DNA of 64,000 nt from Glebionis coronaria (GCA_025667525.1 CM046874.1:427140400-427204399), one strand, 5' to 3'. Numbered from the stretch's first letter, positions 25,527 through 43,010 are shown. A program made the numbers and translations. Notes: a model not told the origin generated them from the letters alone.

Positions 25527-28500
25527 ATGTATGGTCAAGCTGCATGTGTTTTATTTGACACGGGTGCTACTCATTCGGTCATTTCTACTGCTTATGCTAA
25601 GAATGTTAGGATATCCCCTATGCCATTAGAGAATGTACAAAACATTTCCACGCCTTTAAGAGACTCTGTACGCATAACCCATGTGTACAAGAGCCTCCCC
25701 CTAGAGTTTGACGACAAGATTCGTCTTGTTGACACACTTCCTCTAGACATGAGTGATTTTGACATGATATTGGGCGTGGACTAGCTATCCAAACATCATG
25801 CCACCAGAGACTGCCATTCATATCGGATGATCTTTGGTGATGTAAATGCACCAGAGTACATTCACAACGGGTTCATACCCAGAAGGTCTGTACAAATAAT
25901 CTCGACTTTGCAAGCAAGTGCATTACTTTCACATGGTTGCGAGGGCTATCTAGCTACTATTCATGACATGGATGCTGAATCTACATCAATTCAGAATCAG
26001 CCAATAGTGTCAGAATTCCCTGACGTGTTTCCAGAAGAACTTCCGGGCATACCACCTGTACGTAAAGTAGAGTTTAATATTGAGCTCATCCCAGGAGCTA
26101 AGCCGATTTCCAAGGCTCCTTATCGCATGGCTCCCATCAAGCTGAAGGGGTTGAAGGACCAATTTCAAGAACTTCTGGAACGAGGCTTCTTTTGACCTAG
26201 CGCATCTCCATGGGGCGCACCGGTCTTATTCGTGAAGAAGAAGGACGGCAGTATGCGTCTTTGCATAGATGATCACGAGCTCAACAAGATCACCATCCGG
26301 AATAGGTATCCGTTGCCACGCATTGACGACTTGTTTGACCAACTCCAAGGGGCCACACATTTCTCCAAAATTGATTTGAGGTTGGGCTATCATCAACTAC
26401 AGTTAAAGAGCAGGACATCACAAAGACAGCTTTCCGTACATGTTATGGACACTACGAATTTATAGTCATGCCATTTGGCCTTACCAAGGCTCCAGCTGTT
26501 TTCATGGATTTGATGAACAGAATCTTCCATGAAATTCTTGACAAGTTCGTCATCGTATTCATTGACGACATCCTTATATTCTCTAAGTCGAAGGAAGAGC
26601 ATGAAGACCATCTTCGTACAGTATTACCGATACTTCGTCGGAAGCAGCTGTATGCTAAATTCTCCAAATGTGAATTCTGGCTGACTAGTGTGGCATTTCT
26701 GGGTCACATTGTATCTGCAAAAGGAATAACCATGGATCCAGCAAAGGTTGAGGCTATTAACAAGTGGCCAAGACCGACATCCGCGACTGAAGTTCGCAGC
26801 TTTCTAGGCTTAGCTAGATACTACCGTAGGTTCATAGAGAACTTTTCCCGTTTAGCACTGCCATTGACCAAACTGATGCAGAAAGGGGAGAAATTCGTCT
26901 GGACTGAGGAAAGAGAGAAGAGCTTTGAAGACCTGAAGCAGAAGCTAGTATCTGTACCTATTCTTTCTCTCCCATCTGGTACGGGTGGATTTCAAATCTA
27001 CAGTGACGCCTCAGGGAAGGGACTTGGTTGTGTTCTCATGCACCATGGGAAAGTGATTTCTTACACATCACGGCAGCTCAAGCCTTATGAAGCAAACTAT
27101 TCTACACATGATTTGGAACTAACAGCAGTCGTGTTTTTACTGAAGATATGGAGGCATTACTTGTATGGCGAATCATGTGATATCTTCACAGATCACAAGA
27201 GCCTAAAATACATCTTCACTTAGCATGAACTGAATATAAGGCAGTGAAAATGGTTAGAGCTGTTGAAGGATTATGACATTAATCTGCAGTATCATCCCGA
27301 CAAGGCGAATGTAGTGGCAGATGCTCTGAGTAGGAAGTCGTGTATAATCAACGACATTGAAATAAAGGAAGAAGTTATACGGGATTTGGAGCGATTGCAT
27401 ATCGAGATCATGGTACGTGGACATCACGGGTACTGGGCTAATCATAGAGTAGAACCCGAATTACTCTCTAGGATCAAGGAAGCTCAAAAGGATGATGGTG
27501 AAATCTGGGCGATAATTCAGAACTTGGAGAAGCAGACAGAATTTCATGTAGACGACAAAGGTATCTTATGGCAGGGCACGAGACTTTGTGTTCCTGATGA
27601 TCAAGAACTCCGGGAAGCATTGTTAGCTGAAGCTCATAGCTCCCCATTCTCCATTCACCCTGGTTCAACCAAGATGTACCACGACATCAAGCAATACTTT
27701 TGGTGGAGCGGTATGAAACAGGATGTTGCCACTTACGTTTCCAAATGTCTTACCTGCCAGCAGGTTAAGATCGATCACCAGCGATCTAGCGGTCTGCTAC
27801 AACCGTTAGATATTCCAGAGTGGAAGTGGGACAAAATCACCATGGATTTTTTTACCAGTCTTCCGCATACTAAAAGGAAACATGATGAAATTTGGGTTAT
27901 CGTCGATCGATTCACCAAATCAGCACACTTCTTAACGATATGCAAGGATGATTCAGTTAGCAAATTGGCTGACACTTATAGGAGGGAGATCATGAGACTT
28001 CATGGTGCTCCATCCAGTATCGTCTCTGATAGAGATCCTCGTTTTACTTCGTGATTTTGGAAGAGATTGTAGAAAGATTGGGGTACAAAGCATAAGCTTA
28101 GCACGGCTTTTCATCCACAAATAGACGGACAGTCGGAGCGGACTATTCAGACACTGGAAGTCATGCTCCGCGCATGTGCACTAGAATGGACATGATATTG
28201 GAATGATTATATCTGTCTGGTAGAGTTTGCATACAACAACAGTTGGCATGCCAACATCAAGTGTGCACCGTTTGAGATGTTGTATGGCAGGAAGTGTCGC
28301 GCCCCAATCTGCTAGGATCAGGTTGGTGAGCGAACACTTGAGGGTCCGGAGATGATAGAGTTGACAAACGAGAAGGTTGCAGTAGCAAAGACGAAATTGC
28401 AAGAAGCTCGTGCACGACAGAAGTGTTATGCCGACAAGCATCGTAGAGATTTACATTTCAAGGTTAGAGATCATGTATTCCTTAAAGTATCACCGGCGCG

Positions 28501-28882
28501 TGGTGTTAGACGCTTTGGAATCAAGGGAAAGCTCAGTCCTAGATTCATTGGACCGTTTGACATCATTGAGCGGATTGGTGAAGTATCTTATCGTTTAGCG
28601 TTACCTCCGCAGCTTTCGCACGTTCACGACGTTTTCCATGTATCTCTACTTAGGGGTGACAGTTATCATCCTCTTCACATGGTTTAATATCCACTTGATC
28701 AAATACGTGAAGATCTTACCTTCATAGAGGAACCCGAGCGAGTTTTTGACAGACAAGAACGGATCATGAGGAAGAAAACGATTCCATTCATCAAAATCCT
28801 TTGGAGGGATCACACCGAGCGGGAAGCCACTTGGGAGACAGAGGAGTTTATCCAGACTTCTTACCCTCATTTCAAGTTTTGA
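25527..28882 (+). pseudogene. Tekay-type pol (protease, RT, RNase H, integrase, chromodomain), dead
   Basis: Protease has LFDTGATHS (about 25550-25575). RT spans about 26010-26740: [29 protein letters not shown] and catalytic FIDD (26560-26571, in place of the usual YVDD). RNase H has [10 protein letters not shown] and TDHKSL (27000-27220). Integrase has the H-H-C-C finger ending CLTCQQVK (27640-27770), catalytic MDFFTSLP, SDRDPRF and GQSERT (about 27845, 28028, 28130), and a GPF module (28540-28560). A C-terminal chromodomain (28740-28882) reads KILWRDHTEREATWE. Stops at 25782, 26193, 27221, about 27245, 28052 and later, plus a one-base deletion near 26410, inactivate it. Most stops fit TGG, CGA, CAG or CAA changed by transitions. 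Confidence 0.92.
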
Positions 28883-28945
28883 ATTCGGGTATGTTCCTCT
28901 TTTCAGTTTACTATATCTATAATTTGGGGACGAATTATTCTTTTT

Positions 28946-28957
28946 AGGGGGGAAGAG
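28946..28957 (+). other. Polypurine tract of the Tekay-type element
   Basis: AGGGGGGAAGAG, immediately before the 3' LTR start at 28959. Confidence 0.85.
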
Positions 28958-28958
28958 T

Positions 28959-32214
<3,256 letters not shown>

Positions 32215-32219
32215 AAAGC

Positions 32220-33787
32220 GGTTACAATATTAGTTAATATGTAGGTTCAAATAATTGGTACTCACCTCAATTAATTGGTCTTCAATTCATGTCATAGTGT
32301 CATGAGATACTTGCTTCTCACATCCATGTTTTTCAAGGCACCTGGCCAACAAATAAGAAGTTTAGTTCTTTCAATGACCTTTAAAGGAAATGTATACATA
32401 CTTTTAGATTAAAAATGCTTGAAATTTGGCATTGTCTTGACATCAAAGTCCTTATTTGTTTCAAAGCTTTATCTTCCTCCATCTGCACATTAATATCGAC
32501 CACATATTATATCATATAAAGCACTAAAGTATTATTAAATCACAACAACAATATTTTTTTTGCATAAAGAGTGTTATGATACCATCTTTGCAAACTATGC
32601 TTCATCTCAGTGTCTATTGCACATCAATTGTTTTGGTTGATTTTTTGTCGAAGTCCGCTCTACCCACAATCGAGATCCTCCAGTTACGTAGATGAAGTTC
32701 CTTAACCCTCAGTAAGTTATGAAAAGCTCAGAGGATATGCAGTGCAGTTTTTTTGTGTTGGTAGTTCAATCTGGTTGAGCTATCTAGTGTTTTTTTGGAT
32801 CTACAGTGCAAAGGTCTGCATGGTTCTGTTACAACAGTGTTTGATGCAATCATCTCACGCTGCCAGTTTATTTTCATCCAACTATATGCGTGTTTTAGAG
32901 GACTGCAATTCAAGTATTTTCTGTTGAGTCTAATTAGTGTGGTGAGACTATATTCTATTAGGTAGTCAAGTATCTGCTCTTTAATGTTTTGCGCACTGTT
33001 TGAGGATTGAATTATATTGATAGGTTTAGTGGCAATAGTATAATTATTTATGAGTGAGGTTGATTGTTTGGTCCCTTTTCCCCATCTGATGTGTGTTTTA
33101 TTTGTGAATGTGAGGCGTGGAATCTCGGTTTGTTTCTTAGTTTTAGTTTTGTCAAGTTTACTAATTCGTATTATTAAAAAGTTATATCTTTTAATCCAAC
33201 ATTTAGTAGTATTAGTTCATGTAAAACTATATAAAGGATGTTTCTTATATGGTATGCAAACCTAACATTCATTAAAAGATATAATATGAATGTCAGTTAC
33301 AATATTAGTAAAAATGTAGGTTCAAATAATTGGTACTCACCTCAATAAATTAGTCTTCAATTCATGTCATAGTGTCATGAGATACTTGCTTCTCACTCAC
33401 ATCCATGTTTTTCAAGGCACCTGCCCAACAAATAAGAAGTTTTGTTCTTTCAATGCCCTTCAAAGGCAACGTATCCATACTTTCGGATTAAAATAGGCTT
33501 GAATTTTGGCATTGTCTTGTATGAGACATCAAAGTCCTTAGTTGTTTTAACGTTTTATCTTCCTCAGTCTGCACATTAATATCGACCACATATTAGTTAA
33601 TAAATAGCTTTAAAGTATTATTAAATCACAACAACAATACTTTTTTGCATAAAGAGTGTTATGATACCAGTTTTGTAGACTATGCTTCATCTCAGTGTCT
33701 ATTGCACATCAATTTTTTTGTTGATTTATTTCGAAGTCCGATCAAGATCCTCTAGTTACGTAGAGGAAGTTCTTTAACCCTCACTAA
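32220..33787. repeat. Tandem duplication: end of unit A (to 32713) and unit B
   Basis: Unit A resumes at 32220 right after the target duplication and runs to 32713. Unit B (32714-33787, 1,074 bp) repeats 20028-20607 plus 32220-32713 with moderate divergence. The minus strand contains short coding-like pieces in both units, for example PILMPEKVHRDLLVRVKEL near 33800-33760 and, more decayed, VKELHLRNWRI near 32700-32670. I do not recognise the protein; stops and indels show it is not intact. Confidence 0.75.
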
Positions 33788-34219
33788 GAGGTCTCTGTGA
33801 ACTTTCTCAGGCATCAGAATAGGATCCCTACAACTTTGACCAATCTCATTATTAACATCATATAACATATGTAAAAGTTGGATCTATAAAGTTTTAAAGT
33901 GTGTTACCTAGTCTTTCAAAATCGGTTTTGGCCATAAACATTCAGTTCTTTGATTGGTCCTATATTTTTAATGGTTGTGTTTTAGATAATTAAAATAATA
34001 ATAGTTCATGTAAATTTAATAAGTTGTATGTAATTTAGTATCCGAATGTATGTTGCAAGCCAGACTTGAATAGCTCAAACCCAGAACAATGTTTCTCATA
34101 ATAGTAGAATCAGTCAAGTCAGGCTACAATTGTTAACAATTATTCCTTTTAACTGATTTCATACGCGTATGTCTTAAGTATTAGATTCAAATATAATAAG
34201 CTAAATGAACATACATGCC
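33788..34219. other. Unique AT-rich DNA between the duplication and the next element
   Basis: The first ~60 bp extend the coding-like minus-strand piece noted for unit B. Otherwise I see no gene or repeat. Bases 34220-34224 (TTAGT) are the target duplication of the gypsy element that follows. Confidence 0.5.
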
Positions 34220-34224
34220 TTAGT

Positions 34225-37200
34225 TGTGACAATCCGTTAATTTATGGTTGATATTTTATTCTCAAGTATTATTTAAAAACATTATATTAATGTTATATTA
34301 TGAACTCACTCATTTTGGTAAGAAATTTGGGTTTACGTCTTGAAGTAGCATCGACTACGTCTAAACCGGTGGACACTACATTACGTGCTTACATTTACAT
34401 ATACCGTTTTTGGTGACAGTCCGACATTTCAAGAAATAAATTTATCTGTGAATATTATTTTGGAATTTTTAAATTTGTGTTGGTTCATAAACTAACAAAT
34501 TTACGAGAAGAGATTAGGACTTACGTGCATAATTTAACGTCCTTTACGACTAAATCGGAAACCCTAGGTATACGTATTTACGTTTTTAAACTCCATTTTT
34601 ATGAGACAATTTTTGTTAGATTCGTTTTGTGCCGTTGATTCATAATTTATAAAAACGTTTTTCGTAAAACGACCCGAAGGCACGCAAATCGAGGAAACTA
34701 GAATCGAGGAGTACCCGTAAATTATTGGGGATGAGACAAGTTTACACTTGCCCACCCCCAATACATGTGGCATCCAAGCTTAGCTACCACACTTTGATGT
34801 GGCAAGTTTATATCAACTTTGGGACACTTGTCCCATAAGTCTTCCAAAGATAACAAAACTAGCTAAAAACCACCAACTCAAACCATTTACACATTTGATA
34901 CATGCAAAACAACTCCCATCTCTCTCTCTACTCCCTATGAACGTCCCATCCTCACCTTAAACCACCCATTTGATCAATTTTCAACCACTAAATCTTGTGT
35001 TATTCACACATATGATGGAAACCCTTTGAAGATATGAAGATTGGAGGTGATCCTAACATCCAAGGAGGTGATTTGGTGATGCCCAAGGGCTGATTTCTAC
35101 ATGAAGTTTACAAGTATTGGTGGCCTTGAAGATTGGTGTTGATCTATCACAAGTTTTGCCATCAAAATCCAAGCCTTGATCATAAACTACTTAATCTTGA
35201 TGGTATAAAGATTGTTCTTCCTATCCTCTTGTTATTTTGATTATGTAATCTTGTAATTTCTTTATTTATGTATATGTATATGATGATGAATGATGATTAA
35301 AAATATTATGTGGGGATTTGGTGTTGATAGATTTGATAAACATGGGTAAAAAGATGGAAAATCACATGTAAAATGGTTAAAATCTTGCTTAATGTGATGG
35401 CTGTATAAAAACAGTAAGTAACCAAATGTTAAACTGATAAAATGATAAAGTGGAATCAATATACAGTAAGTATTAGGTGTTATACACATGTGAGAGTTGG
35501 CCATGCAATGGAATCATAAAAATGAGTGAGATATGATCAAAACAAGATTAGTGTACCAATCTGAATAGTCTGTTTTGTAGGGACTGTTAAGAATAGTTAG
35601 ACATGGAATGAGCAGTAGATATAGCTAACTTATTTGTAGCACATAATATGAAGTTTATGCCATCCAAAAATGAGCTTCTATCTCGTTATATAACTCAAGA
35701 TATGATAAAAATGGTGAAGATGAAACTAAAAATCAGATTTTGAAGAATTAATGTTTAATAATATTATATAAGCACTCAAACTAATATAGTATAAAATGTG
35801 AATTAAAACCCACTAACTTACAAATTTCATTTATATAAATATGTATAAGGTTAAATAAATGGACACTTTATAAAAATGGTAGTTGAATAAGATTTATAAG
35901 TTATAAAAACTATAAACATGATTTTTATGACTTTTTCGGCTATTACCATAAAATTAACGTTTTTTTCGCCAAATAAAACTTAGACGATCAAACCCGTCTA
36001 ATGTAAAGTTTTTAAAAGTCATATACTGATGTATAAGTACCTAATACAAGTAAAAACCGATAAAACTGGAACTATATGACATACGGACATTAACGAGCTA
36101 AGTTAGAATATTTGGACTAATAATTTAACTAAATAATTTAAACACTTATAAAAATTAATTATTGGATTAACCCATTTGGGCTCAACATGTAAAGTATAAA
36201 TACTGATAATAAAAGTATAAAATGGATTAATACAAGTTAATGAACTTATAATAGGCTTATTGGACCTAAAACATGTAAATAGGTAAAACCAGTAAACTAG
36301 TAAAAAGTTACCAATACATAAACACTAAAATGAGTAAATAAGAATATATAAACCCACTTGATCATCATCATATGTACAAAATCATCATATGTATATTTGT
36401 TATTTTTATGAAGTCATTGGACAAGAGTCTAAGACGAGTATTATTTGTCTAGGTTTTCGTGATTGAAGCACGCACCGTACATCCGAATTGCTGATAACCC
36501 GCTTTCCCACATCAACGTGAGTTCATAGCCTCGCACTCTTTTAAATGTTTTTATGAAATGTTTTATAAACTCGTGAGGGAGATAACATGTTAGTTTTTAT
36601 GAAATAGGACACTAGTTGTCCCGATTGTCTATTTATTGTTTTGGACCCGAATGATTGTATGACCCGATGAATGATTAAATGACCCGATAGATTAAATGAA
36701 ATGGATTATTAAAGTTAGGTTATGTCACTTAAAGTCCCATTAGCATGAATTGTGAACTACTGGGATTTGGTAGACGCTTGTGCATATAATAGTACTATTT
36801 GGCGACGATCACCCCAGTTCGCGCCTTGACGGTTGATCCCTGTCGTGCCACATTGATTGGTAAGCGAATTTATGTATGAGAAGATTTCAATAGCGTGATT
36901 ATTGTGACGATACGCTAATTTAGATGGGGAAATTGAGTTTCGGGCTAACTACCCGTTGTTTGTTGTAGTAAGGTAACAATGTCATACGGCTTATAATAAT
37001 CCAAATAACGAAATACTGCTATACGCACCGAAATACGATATATTGCCTGACTAGCAATACAGGGTCTTATTATTGATTTTATGTTCGTGTTTTGATTTTA
37101 TATAGCCATATCCATATAATGGTTTTTATTTAACTTTATACAACGTTATAAAACGTATTGTATGATGTTTTTACGACAATGGTTCGTATAATGTTTTTTG

Positions 37201-37632
37201 ATAAGGATTTGTATAAAATGACTTTGGATATTTTATGGCTTATTACAAAGAATTTTACAAAATGATTTTCGGTAATAATTTTATACAGATGTTATATTGA
37301 TGGATTTCATTAAACTCTATGAATTCACTCGGCGTTATCGCTGACCTTTTCTTTTAACATGTTTTATCTCAGGTACTTGAAGGTAATTCTCGGGAAGACA
37401 ACAAGAATTCATGGCCCACACTTAAATAATAATTTTCCATTCAAATGCTTTGTAAAACCTGTATGAAATACAATGACTTGGGACATATGTAAATTTGATA
37501 TTTATGAATGGAAATGCTTTATTATTAAACGACGCGATTTTTAAGCGTTGTCTATGATGTGAGTAATGTGCTATCCCGTAACACCAACGAGTCTTCCGCT
37601 GTATTGAATTGTATAAATTTGGGGGTGTTACA
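34225..37632 (+). repeat. 5' LTR (3,408 bp)
   Basis: TG...CA termini, a clear partner at 43011, and landmarks shared with other chromovirus-like LTRs here: GAGTTCATAGCC (36519-36530), 'atagtactatttgg' (36788 onward), a stem-loop at 37329-37344 and 'tctcaggtacttgaagg' just after it. Confidence 0.92.
37329..37344 (+). other. Stem-loop of the LTR 3' region (34.2-kb element)
   Basis: TCGGCG-TTAT-CGCTGA (one G-T pair), preceded by 'gaattcac' and followed by 'catgttttatctcaggtact'. It lies 303 bp from the LTR end. The 3' LTR copy (46079-46094) has one base changed in the stem. Confidence 0.5.
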
Positions 37633-37635
37633 GTT

Positions 37636-37647
37636 TGGTACCAGAGC
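37636..37647 (+). other. Primer binding site
   Basis: TGGTACCAGAGC, one base away from the initiator-Met complement, three bases after the LTR. Confidence 0.8.
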
Positions 37648-40600
37648 TCTCGTTATAGAGAACGAAAGATTTTTAAAACTAAGGTTTTGAATAAAACATT
37701 TCAAAATCTTTTAACTATAAACATTTTTCTAAAAATGTCTAAAAATCTTTTGACTATAACGGTGCCGAAGAATTCTCAAGATACCGACAAGGCCAGACTG
37801 AGAAGTGTTATTTTAATATATATATATAACTTGGATTATATATATGTTGTAATTTGATTACATGATTGTTTGATGATTATTTTAATATTTATACGACGAA
37901 GATTGTCACAAGTAACCCTAACTCCCCTAACAAATCAATCGAAGCTATTCCCATAGGAATTCTAGCTATTCCAGATCTAAACCAAGTTGTGGATATTTAT
38001 GATCCGAACAAAATGGTTGATATTCGTAGAAATGTTAATAGTAGTTGATTAAGATCTTGAAGAAGAATTGGCGAGATTAAATCTGATATCGATGACATGA
38101 CGATCTTTCCTTATAGAGTGGAGTTTGACAAAACGTTACCACCTGGAAAGGTGTCATCTGATTCGTTGTCACCCAATTCTTAAATTGAAATCGAAAGGGT
38201 GAATGTTGCACTTGAGGCTGTCATTGGAACCATTACCCAAAAGCCTCATGCCACTAGTACCTTTCCGAGAAGTCTGATTGAATGTGTGAGTCATTTCATA
38301 CTAGTGACTCATTTGATAACTATTGTTGTAAGAGATATAGGATTGGAAATTAAGTGTTGATAATATCGAACTTTTATTGCCCTTTCAAGGTGTAAGAATA
38401 AGGATGAAAGTATTGGAGAATGAGGTAGGATATCGAATTTAGTATAAGTTGATTAAAAACTTGAATAAAGTAAATTTAACTTGTATAGAATAAGAAATTG
38501 TTAAGAGGAAGTCGTTAAGCCATGTGATCTAATTATAAGGTTTTAAATGATTGTTGTTTCGTGTTAAGGGTTGTTCCTAAGCCATTGTCCACTAACGAGG
38601 ATGCCCAGTGTCCAAGAAATAAATTGAAGAAATCTTCTTCTGAATTAGGACCGATGGATCTTCCGGGACAGGTGGGACACCTAATGACTCTTATAGGTTA
38701 GTATTCATTGTGGTATCTTTTAAAAATAATCCCTAACTTAACTGAGACATCGGTTGGTAGGATAAGTTCTTGGAATTGTATGACATAGTGACACGTAATG
38801 TGTTACGGTACAATTTTGACTTGTTTGTGATTGATGAAAAGACTACCTTTGATTGCTAAATCTTACATGTATCGATGTTATCTATCTTTTATTGCTTCAT
38901 CCTAATGCTCGCATTAGTGATGCAACCATTGAACAAGTACTCATCTCGAATTGAGTTATGTTGTGGATTATTCTCTTTGTATTCCTGAGTGCCATCGAGG
39001 TCATGAACCTCATGATTATTTGGCTAAAGCTCATTTCCTATCATATTGTAGTTAGTTCTTGGTGAACAAGCTTTCATCACTCTTTTGCAGATCACTCATT
39101 GTTTTTATAAGATAAAACAATATTCCTTGAGAAAAATTGAATTTTCATCACTATAAGGATTATTCAAAGTAAGTTTTATAAGTGATTGTTATCGAAATGA
39201 GGTTGTTTATAAAACACCTTGGAAAACTTAATTGTTTTCATAACAAAGAAAATCTTTGTAAATTTATTTTTGATTCTTATTTAAGAATTAAGCATGAAAA
39301 TGTTTTTATTATAAACATGATGATAAAATTTTGACGAACTGAGTATTGCATCGTTAATCTTGAAATTGTATATAGTTGCGCGCCTACATACAATTTGGAA
39401 TGGACCATGCAAGGCTGATTAGTAGTCACCATAAAACTGATTAATAAACACTACATTTTCTTTAAAGATTGTGAAAGATTAAATTTTATGAGATCTGCAA
39501 GAAGTGAAAAATAGGGACATAGTGTTAGGGACACCTACATATGTGCCTGTAGCATCTATTCTTCTGAGTCGAGTTTACTCATCTATGGAAATTGTCTTAT
39601 TTGACAATTGACAATTCTTTCTTGTCCAATTATCCCGTAGTGAGATTCTTAGGAAAAGTATATGATTACCGAGTGTTGATACACGACTGGATGTATCGAC
39701 GTTCCTATCATTTCTTTTGATTTGGTTTCATTTGAATGACCTGGGTAACGATCCGAGGAGCTTTCGAATGCGTACTCAAATTATGAAAACATGCGATATA
39801 TTCATATTCATTAAATGTTTTCGTCTGTATCTAATTTGAAATTCTCTCGCGTAGATTACGCGTTGACCTTACTCTTTTAATGGTAGTTATGTATCCAGAT
39901 ATCCTTGAATTTGTGAAGGATTATGAATTATTATAAGTCTTTTGAGAAGATCACATCTTATCAATGGTAACAAAACTGGAAAGTTGATAGTGCCAGTAGA
40001 ATGGATTGATTGATTATGACATGACGACATTGTCTTAATTGATAGGAACTCGAGTAGAATTCCCCGAAAAGATAAGATGTTGATTATCAAAAGTGATCTA
40101 AATAATTCTTGATGGATTACCATGTCCTGCATTTAGACTTGAATTATACCGTGAATGGTTGTGAATTAGTCATAGATATTATAATCTAGAAAGAACCTAA
40201 TATGAATTTACTAAAAGATGTTTCTGTTATCTGAAACTTTAGGAAGTATTTGCTGGTGAACTACCTAAGACTTTCGCCATTAGGGCAAGTTGAATTGGTA
40301 TTGATTATATTCCCGGTGCTGCACCTGTGGCATGTGCACTTTATGTCAGCACCGTCTGAATTAAAGGAATTACCGTACAACTGAGAGAGTTGTCGGAGAT
40401 TGATTTTATTCTACCAAGCTCGTCATCATGAAGAGCTATAGTGTTATTATTTCTTATATTTATTGATTACCGTGAACTAAGTAAATTGACGATTAAATCT
40501 ATATCCACTACCCAAGATGATAGATTGTTCGATCATTTACAAGGTTCTAGCATATGTTCTAAAAAAAATTGATCCACGGCATGGTTATCATCAACTTCGC

Positions 40601-43010
40601 GTCCGCGAAAAAGATTATCTATTCCAATCACTACATCCAGAACTTGTAATGAACATTATAAGTTTCACGTAATATCGTTTGGATTGACAATGCACATGTA
40701 GTATTCATAAATTTGGTGAATCATGTGTGTAGACTGTAATTTGATAAATTCATGCTTGTGATCACTAAGGACCATTTGTTTGTTTATAAGAATGAGAAGG
40801 AGTTAATAATTATTTATAGATTGCCCTGAATTGGCCGAACAATGAAAACATGTACCTTAAATATTTAACATGTGATTAAAGACTAAATCATTTACATTAT
40901 TTAACCGTGTGATTAATAAATAATGGAATCTATATTGACTCTTTAAAAATTTGAGCCATTTGAGACTTTAGGTTTTACCAAAAAGAAAGTGCAAATATGT
41001 TTTGACAAATGTTTTATCAAAAAGAACTTTTAAGGGATTATTCCCTTCTACCAAGAACATTTAACTAAACTCCTGTTTAGGGGTAAATGTTTGTGCATAC
41101 CTCAAAACAACCTAAGAGGGATTGAGGAAAACATTTAAACCATGACTTGAAATTTGAAACGACACTTTTTGCTTTTCAACTAAGAAAATTTTGACCAAAG
41201 TATAACCAAAGGTTTTTCAAACATTTACGAATCTTATTAATTATTTTTGATAAATCAGCAAAAAAAAATCATGTTAATTAAATTCAAATTTGTTTTGAAC
41301 ATTTTATTATAATAGGTCGAACTAAGAAATTTAAACTTTTTACGTTTACATTTCATAAAATTAAATATTTATTATTTAATTACTTGTAATATTTATCGAT
41401 GCTTTAAACGTCGGATTGAGTAAAACGGATAAAAATGATAGTTGAGACGAAATTAAAACTTAGAAAATATGAAGAAAGAATTTTTGAGTAAATTGTGGAC
41501 ATGATAATTATATCATCAGGAGAGGTGAATTTAGATACCGTGCATTATGTAAAAAGGATAAAGAACCAATTAAGATGTGTTCCTTAGTAATGATGGTACA
41601 ACATAAATTGCCAAACAATATAAAAATAAATGATGTTTATAAAAAAGGGGCTCGCGGCTAATGTGAACCATTAGAATTGAGAAGCCGATGGCGTTGAATG
41701 TTTTAAAGGCCACTTGTGGTTGTCTACATATGGAGGATTTCGAGATTTAGTTATGTTGGAATCTCATAAGTATAAGTATTCTATTCATGACATTTCTGAC
41801 TAAATGTATCTTTATCTGAAGAAGTTGTACTGATGGCAAATTATGAAGGCAAACATCGCCTCATACATTAGTAAACGTCTAACTATTGCAAAGGTCATCA
41901 TCTGAATTTGGTGCGATTTGGGTCATCGTCGACAGACTGAACAGATCTGCTAATATCATTCCTGTAATGTTAGATTCTCGATGAAGAAATTGACTCTTTT
42001 AGTATTTAAAGGAGTTGTGTAAACATGGTGTGCCTGTATCTATCATCTCTATCAAGATCCTCGCTTCGCATCGAATTTCTAGAGATTTGCTCAAAAGTCA
42101 TTGAGAACGAATCTTGATGAGAGTACTGTGTACCACCCCAATCGAAGGGATGAGGTAAAGTAACGATACAAAATACTAGAAGTCTTGTTTTATGTTTGAC
42201 TGATTGACCTTTGGTAATGAACCGTATAATCTTTTTCCTTTGGAGAGATTACCATTGAAAACTATCGTATTAGGATCGAGATCGAATCTTGCGAGGATAT
42301 ATATTAGAGCATCTGTAGGAAGGAGTTGGGATGAAGAAACCCGACATACACCCATTGTGAGTTGGACATGTCTTTTAGGTTTAAGGTTTCCTATGATGGC
42401 GAACCTAACCTTACAAAATACTCGAACCACGAGACCTGAAATGATTGTTGAAATTAGGATCTGATTATTGACTGCCGGTAGTGGGTAGGAGGTTATGTGA
42501 ATATGAATTGTTGATCTTGAAGTGCCAGATGGGTAGCGAAGTTATGCCAAAAATTTTAACCATGGAAAAATTAATTGATGATCTGAAAGATCATGGGATA
42601 TAAGTCCCCGTTGTATGGGACCATTGAGATGATGTAAAAGATTGGTTTGAAGGGCATATAAGCTGGATCTACCCTAGGATTTCAAGAGCTGCGTGAATTA
42701 TGTTTCGTATATCAAACTTGATAAAATGCCTATCAAGTGAAAATCTGACTATTCCTTAATGAAGTTTAGATCGGCAAAAAGTTGCATTCATCAAAAACCC
42801 GTGAACATCATGGATAGAGAAAGTAAGTCAACATTAAGCCTGATCGTATTCCTGTAGTTATGTTTGATGAAACTCACGTATTATAATGGATTACACTTGT
42901 GAGAAAAGACCGATTGTGGAGGAATTACCCACATGGCTCTAACTCTATAAGAAGCGAGTAGTAAGATAAATTGATCTTTGAGGACAAAGATCCTGTTTAG
43001 GGTTAAATGT
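37648..43010 (+). pseudogene. Extremely decayed gypsy gag-pol interior
   Basis: Faint traces of pol can be followed by eye in shifting frames. Around 40240-40360 lies the stretch before RT (EVFAGELPKTFAIRAS-like, then a PGAAPV-like piece). Around 40440-40780 are traces of RT (a DYRELSK-like piece, FGLT, VNHVCR). Around 41830-42140 are traces of integrase: SYISKRLT, WVIVDRLNRSA- and YQDPRFAS-like pieces and STVYHPNRRDE, with a large internal deletion between the finger and the catalytic core. Gag cannot be recognised. The polypurine tract before 43011 is weak ('agggttaaa'). Identification relies on motif order, not on any open frame. Confidence 0.6.
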
